A stretch of 64,000 nucleotides of DNA from Astrobacterium formosum. Its GTDB lineage: Bacteria > Pseudomonadota > Alphaproteobacteria > Rhizobiales > Xanthobacteraceae. This document shows positions 60,832-64,000 of the stretch, in pieces. Each line of letters opens with the position of its first letter. Position 1 is the first letter of the stretch. Below the pieces are notes generated by a model, which made no database searches, was not told the DNA's origin, and saw nothing but the letters and a program-made list of their open reading frames with translations. The DNA is taken from NCBI GenBank assembly GCA_030848545.1, contig JAVDCA010000021.1, forward strand, positions 1 to 64,000, given 5' to 3'. The translations under genes were made by a program, and so were the position numbers.

Positions 60832-62250
60832 TTACGCCGCCCGCACGTAGGGCGAAATCTCGCGTCTGAGGAACTGGCCGTCGCCCGGGCGGGAGAACAC
60901 CTTGCCGTCCTCGACGGCGATGCGGCCGCACGCGATGGTCATCACCGGCCAGCCGGTGACGGCAAACCCCTCCCATGGCGTGTAGTCGGCGCCGTGATGC
61001 AGGATGTCCTGGCGAATCGTCTCCTTGCGGTTCGGGTCCCACAGGACGATGTCGGCATCGCTGCCGACCGCGATCGTGCCCTTGCGGGGATAGAGCCCGT
61101 ACATCTTGGCGTGATTGGTCGCCGTCAGGGCGACGAATTCGTTGGCGGTGATGCGGCCTTTGGCGACGCCTTCCGACCACAGGATCTGCAGCCGCGTCTC
61201 GATGCCCGGAATACCGTTGGGCACGTAGCGGAACGAGGTCTTCGCCTTCGGGTGCAGCTTGCCTTCCGGGCTGTCGTAATAAAACGGACAATGGTCGGAC
61301 GAGAAAGTCTGGAAGGTGCCGTCCTTCAAGCCCTCCCAGATCGCCGCCCAACTGGCATGGTCGCGCGGCGGCGGCGAGCAGACATACTTGCCGCCGCTGA
61401 TGTCCATGTTGTCGCCCTTGAGATCGTCGGCGGTGAGCGAAATGTATTGCGGGCAGGTCTCGGCGAACACTTTGAGGCCGCGTCCGCGCGCCCAACGTAT
61501 CTGCTCCATCGGCTCGCGGCCGGAGACATGCACGATCATGATCGGTACGTCGATGAGCTCGGCATGACTGATGGCGCGATGGGTCGCCTCCCGCTCCACC
61601 AGTTGCGGTCGCGACAGCGCGTGAAAATAGGGCGCCGTCTTGCCCTCGCCTTCGAGCTTGGCGGTCAGGAACTTGATGGTGTCGTAGCCCTCGGCATGGA
61701 CCATCACCAGCGCCTGCTCGCGCTTGGCCACCGCGAAGACCTCGAGAAGTTGCCTGTCGTTGAGGACCAGGTCGTCATAGGTCATGAACACCTTGAAAGA
61801 GGTGCAGCCGTCGGCGAACAGCGCCGGCAGTTCCTGGTTCAGGACGCTCGGCGTCGGGTCCGAGACGATGAGATGGAAGCCGTAGTCGATCAGCGCCTGC
61901 CCGGCCGCCTTCTGGTGATAGCGCATCACGCAGTCGCGCAGCGACGTGCCTTTCTCCTGTTTGGCGAAGGCGAGTACCGTGGTGGTGCCGCCGGCCGCGG
62001 CGGCGCGGGTACCGCTCTCAAAGCCGTCGGCCATGCGGATTTCGGGTCCGGACTCCTGGTCGAGATGGACATGGCTGTCGACCCCGCCGGGCAGCACCAG
62101 CAGGCCGGAGGCATCGATCTCCCGGGAGGCACCCGTGATCGACTCGGCCAACTGGACGATGCGGCCGCCCCGCACGCCGATGTCGCAGCGGGTGGTGTCC
62201 GACGCGGTGACGACGGTGCCGCCGCGGATCGCGAGATCGAATTCAGCCAT
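60832..62250 (-). CDS. Dihydropyrimidinase / D-hydantoinase
   Basis: A 472-residue cyclic amide hydrolase with the binuclear metal site complete: His60 and His62 in VDSHVHLD, carbamylated Lys153 in TSFKVFMTY, His185 in VHAEG, His241 in VHVSG and Asp319 in SSDHCP. It opens hydantoin or dihydropyrimidine rings to N-carbamoyl amino acids. The start lies 2 bases after the racemase-like gene, giving a coupled minus-strand operon amidase, racemase-like, hydantoinase. No N-carbamoylase of the HyuC or DCase type is in the window, so one of the amidases may do that step. Confidence 0.95.
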   Translation of the reverse strand: MAEFDLAIRGGTVVTASDTTRCDIGVRGGRIVQLAESITGASREIDASGLLVLPGGVDSHVHLDQESGPEIRMADGFESGTRAAAAGGTTTVLAFAKQEKGTSLRDCVMRYHQKAAGQALIDYGFHLIVSDPTPSVLNQELPALFADGCTSFKVFMTYDDLVLNDRQLLEVFAVAKREQALVMVHAEGYDTIKFLTAKLEGEGKTAPYFHALSRPQLVEREATHRAISHAELIDVPIMIVHVSGREPMEQIRWARGRGLKVFAETCPQYISLTADDLKGDNMDISGGKYVCSPPPRDHASWAAIWEGLKDGTFQTFSSDHCPFYYDSPEGKLHPKAKTSFRYVPNGIPGIETRLQILWSEGVAKGRITANEFVALTATNHAKMYGLYPRKGTIAVGSDADIVLWDPNRKETIRQDILHHGADYTPWEGFAVTGWPVMTIACGRIAVEDGKVFSRPGDGQFLRREISPYVRAA

Positions 62251-62252
62251 AG

Positions 62253-63005
62253 TCAGGTCCCTTCATCGCTGTGGGAAATACGGGCCGCGAGCGCCGGCGC
62301 GAGGCCGGCCGTCACCTTGGGCGGTGGCCGGCGGAAGCGGCCGGCGCGCGCCTTGCGGGGCGCGAGCGCAACGAGCGTTTCCGCCTGACGCAGCGCCGCC
62401 TGCGCCTGATCGACCAGCGGCACCGGCACGCGTTCGCCGATCACCGCGGCGAGCCCGGCGAGCGGCGCGCCTGCCAGGACGATGACGTCGGCCCCGGCGA
62501 CGACGGCCTTGTGGGCGAGGTCGACCAGCGCCGCCTCCTTCTCCTCCTGGACGTCGGCGATCGAAGCAAAACCGCCGTCGAGGCAGTGAATGCCCGAGCA
62601 GCGGCCGAGCAGGCCGTGGCTCTCGACGCATTCTTCGTACCAGGGCGCGAGCTGGGCCGCGAAGGTGACGATGCCGAAGCGCTTTCCCAGCATGCAGGCG
62701 GTCAGCATGGCGGCCTCCGACATGCCGACGACCGGCGCGTCGAACAGTTCGCGAGCGCCGAACAGGCCCGGATCGCCGAACGCCGCGATGATGGCAGCGT
62801 CATATTGGCCGGTACGCTCGGCCAGCATCTCCAGCACGATGGCGCCGGCGACCTGCGCCTCGGCGCGGTTGGCCACATAGGGAAAGCCGCGCGGCGCCGT
62901 CAGCGGGACGATGACGGTTCCGGGAGAAGCGGCGCCGAGCGCCGCCTGATGCAGGCGCTCGGTCACCGCGACCGTCGTATTGGGGTTGAGGAGGAGAATG
63001 TTCAT
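62253..63005 (-). CDS. Hydantoin/Asp-Glu racemase-family protein lacking both catalytic cysteines
   Basis: A 250-residue protein starting MNILLLNPNTT, clearly of the hydantoin racemase/HyuE family (IIAAFGDPGLFGARELFDAPVVGMSEAA and CMLGKRFGIVTF). In racemases the two active-site Cys lie in ACFGDP and LGCAG; here those positions read IAAFGDP (Ala75) and LAGAP (Gly179). It therefore may not racemise by the two-base mechanism and may have another role. It overlaps the upstream amidase gene by 4 bases (ATGA), and the hydantoinase follows directly. The 529-residue longer frame is a shadow of the amidase in front. Confidence 0.85.
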   Translation of the reverse strand: MNILLLNPNTTVAVTERLHQAALGAASPGTVIVPLTAPRGFPYVANRAEAQVAGAIVLEMLAERTGQYDAAIIAAFGDPGLFGARELFDAPVVGMSEAAMLTACMLGKRFGIVTFAAQLAPWYEECVESHGLLGRCSGIHCLDGGFASIADVQEEKEAALVDLAHKAVVAGADVIVLAGAPLAGLAAVIGERVPVPLVDQAQAALRQAETLVALAPRKARAGRFRRPPPKVTAGLAPALAARISHSDEGT

Positions 63006-64000
63006 GTCAGACCCGTCCACAATCCTGCTTCGGCGAAGATGCGTTCGGCCACCGCCGCGAAGGCGAGCACACGGCGGTCCTCTCCAACCGGGCCGGCAAT
63101 CTGCAGGCCGATCGGCAATCCGGCCTCGTTGCGACCGCACGGGATGGAAATCGCCGGCGCCTGCGCGTGATTGAACAGCGGCGTGAAGACGGCGTGGCCG
63201 CGCGCATCGACGGCAACGCCGCCGATCGTCTCCGGCCCGAGCCTGTCCACCGGCCAGGCGACGCACGGCGTCGTCGGCGACAGGATCAAGTCGTAGTCGA
63301 GGAAGAAGGCGGCGAGCGCACGGCGCACGCGCTGGCTCGTCTCGACGCTGTCGGCAAACCGCGTCGCCGGCAGGGCGAAGCCGGCCTCGATCTGCGCGGC
63401 GACGTCGGGATCGATCCAGTCGGGCCGGGCCCGGTAGGCGGCGCCGTGGATCGCGGCAAGGCCGGCGAACTGGCTCGCCGGCAGGCTCGCGCGCGCCTCG
63501 GCGTCCGGCCATCGGGGCGCCGCCTGCGTCGGCACCAGGCCGGCGCGGTGCAGCGCCGCGATGGCGGCCTCGAACGCGGCCGCGACGTCGTCGTCGACCG
63601 GGACATCGAGCCCGAGCCTGGGGTGGTAGGCGAGCCGCAACCCGCTCGTGGACCGCTCCGGCGCCGTGAGCCGGCTCTCGGGATCGCGGGGATCGGGGCC
63701 GCACATCACCTCGAACAGGAGCGCGGCGTCGGCAACATCGCGGGCGATCGGCGCAATGGAGGTGAGCCACCAGAACGGCTCGCGAAAGCCGTAAGGGTGC
63801 GGGATCGCTCCGTAGCTCGGCTTGAAGCCGATCAGGCCGCAATGGGACGGCGGCCGGCGGCCCGAACCACCGCCATCGGTGCCGATCGAAATCGGTACGG
63901 CCCCCGCAGCGACGATCGCCGACGAGCCGCCGGACGATCCGCCCGGCGTGAGGTCGAGGTCGAAGGGATTGCGGGTGATGCCATAGAGCGGCGTGTTGGT
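63002..64000 (-). CDS. Amidase-signature-family hydrolase (5' part outside window)
   Basis: The C-terminal 332 residues of an amidase. The visible part opens with TNTPLYGITRNPFDLDLTPGGSSGGSSA (cis-Ser loop), then GTDGGGSGRRPPSHCGLIGFKPS with the Ser nucleophile. The C-terminal part ends with PAISIPCGRNEAGLPIGLQIAGP, typical of AtzF/GatA-like enzymes. The frame is open to the window end, so the catalytic Lys lies beyond it. It is coupled by ATGA to the racemase-like gene and likely hydrolyses a carbamoyl or amide intermediate produced by the hydantoinase. Confidence 0.92.
   Translation of the reverse strand, partial: TNTPLYGITRNPFDLDLTPGGSSGGSSAIVAAGAVPISIGTDGGGSGRRPPSHCGLIGFKPSYGAIPHPYGFREPFWWLTSIAPIARDVADAALLFEVMCGPDPRDPESRLTAPERSTSGLRLAYHPRLGLDVPVDDDVAAAFEAAIAALHRAGLVPTQAAPRWPDAEARASLPASQFAGLAAIHGAAYRARPDWIDPDVAAQIEAGFALPATRFADSVETSQRVRRALAAFFLDYDLILSPTTPCVAWPVDRLGPETIGGVAVDARGHAVFTPLFNHAQAPAISIPCGRNEAGLPIGLQIAGPVGEDRRVLAFAAVAERIFAEAGLWTGLT

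Noticed and set aside
63005-63842. N-terminal extension of the racemase-like gene to 529 codons
   Set aside because: The extension is a shadow of the overlapping amidase; the real start MNILLLNPNTT is preceded by the ATGA coupling site.

Overview
The window is high-GC DNA with the gene content of an alphaproteobacterium, most likely a Hyphomicrobiales (Rhizobiales) relative. Pointers are the PrtD-type secretion ATPase, the small secreted BTLCP protease, the exopolysaccharide genes of Bradyrhizobium type, and several TRAP/ABC-linked catabolic clusters with LysR and GntR regulators. The sequence alone does not give genus or species. No rRNA, tRNA or CRISPR array was recognised.

Region 1 (1-19634, all minus strand) is a type I secretion locus: a PrtD-like ABC exporter, its HlyD-like adaptor, a small secreted Ig-like protein and, after a 1.2 kb gap, a giant gene that runs off the left edge. 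At least 4887 codons of it are visible without interruption: an N-terminal DUF4347 domain, several right-handed beta-helix blocks separated by RTX calcium-binding repeats, then about 2400 residues of VCBS/cadherin-like repeats. This looks like a secreted surface adhesin. All long plus-strand reading frames over it are mirror shadows.

Region 2 (19819-34232) is an exopolysaccharide/capsule locus: O-antigen ligase-like protein, Wza-type export lipoprotein, a second polytopic membrane protein, WcaJ-type phosphosugar transferase, mannose-1-phosphate guanylyltransferase, and a decayed UDP-glucose dehydrogenase. Small secreted or membrane proteins, a PPP-family phosphatase, a LapG-like BTLCP protease and a solitary IS3-OrfA-like HTH protein lie among them. 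No glycosyltransferases, flippase or PCP co-polymerase are present in the window. The LapG-like protease next to a giant type I secreted adhesin suggests that adhesin release may be proteolytically controlled.

Region 3 (35358-50696) is an organic-acid catabolic island: a TRAP transporter, an isocitrate/isopropylmalate dehydrogenase-family enzyme, a LigI-like amidohydrolase, MmgE/PrpD, an Ldh-family oxidoreductase, an MBL hydrolase, a D-2-hydroxyacid dehydrogenase and an aconitase. Two very similar LysR genes sit in it, each divergent from an enzyme gene, and the two divergent promoters share a 46-bp element. A di- or tricarboxylate or a lactone-derived acid is a reasonable guess for the substrate.

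Region 4 (50806-64000) begins with a wrecked integrase remnant and continues as a nitrogen-heterocycle/amide catabolic cluster. It holds a PuuE-like deacetylase, a spermidine/putrescine-type ABC importer, a TRZ/ATZ-type amidohydrolase, a GntR regulator with an array of TGGCGCCA sites, two amidases, an arylmalonate-decarboxylase/maleate-isomerase-like protein, a hydantoinase and a hydantoin-racemase-like protein. Start-stop overlaps tie most of these genes into two divergent operons plus a third minus-strand operon at the right edge.
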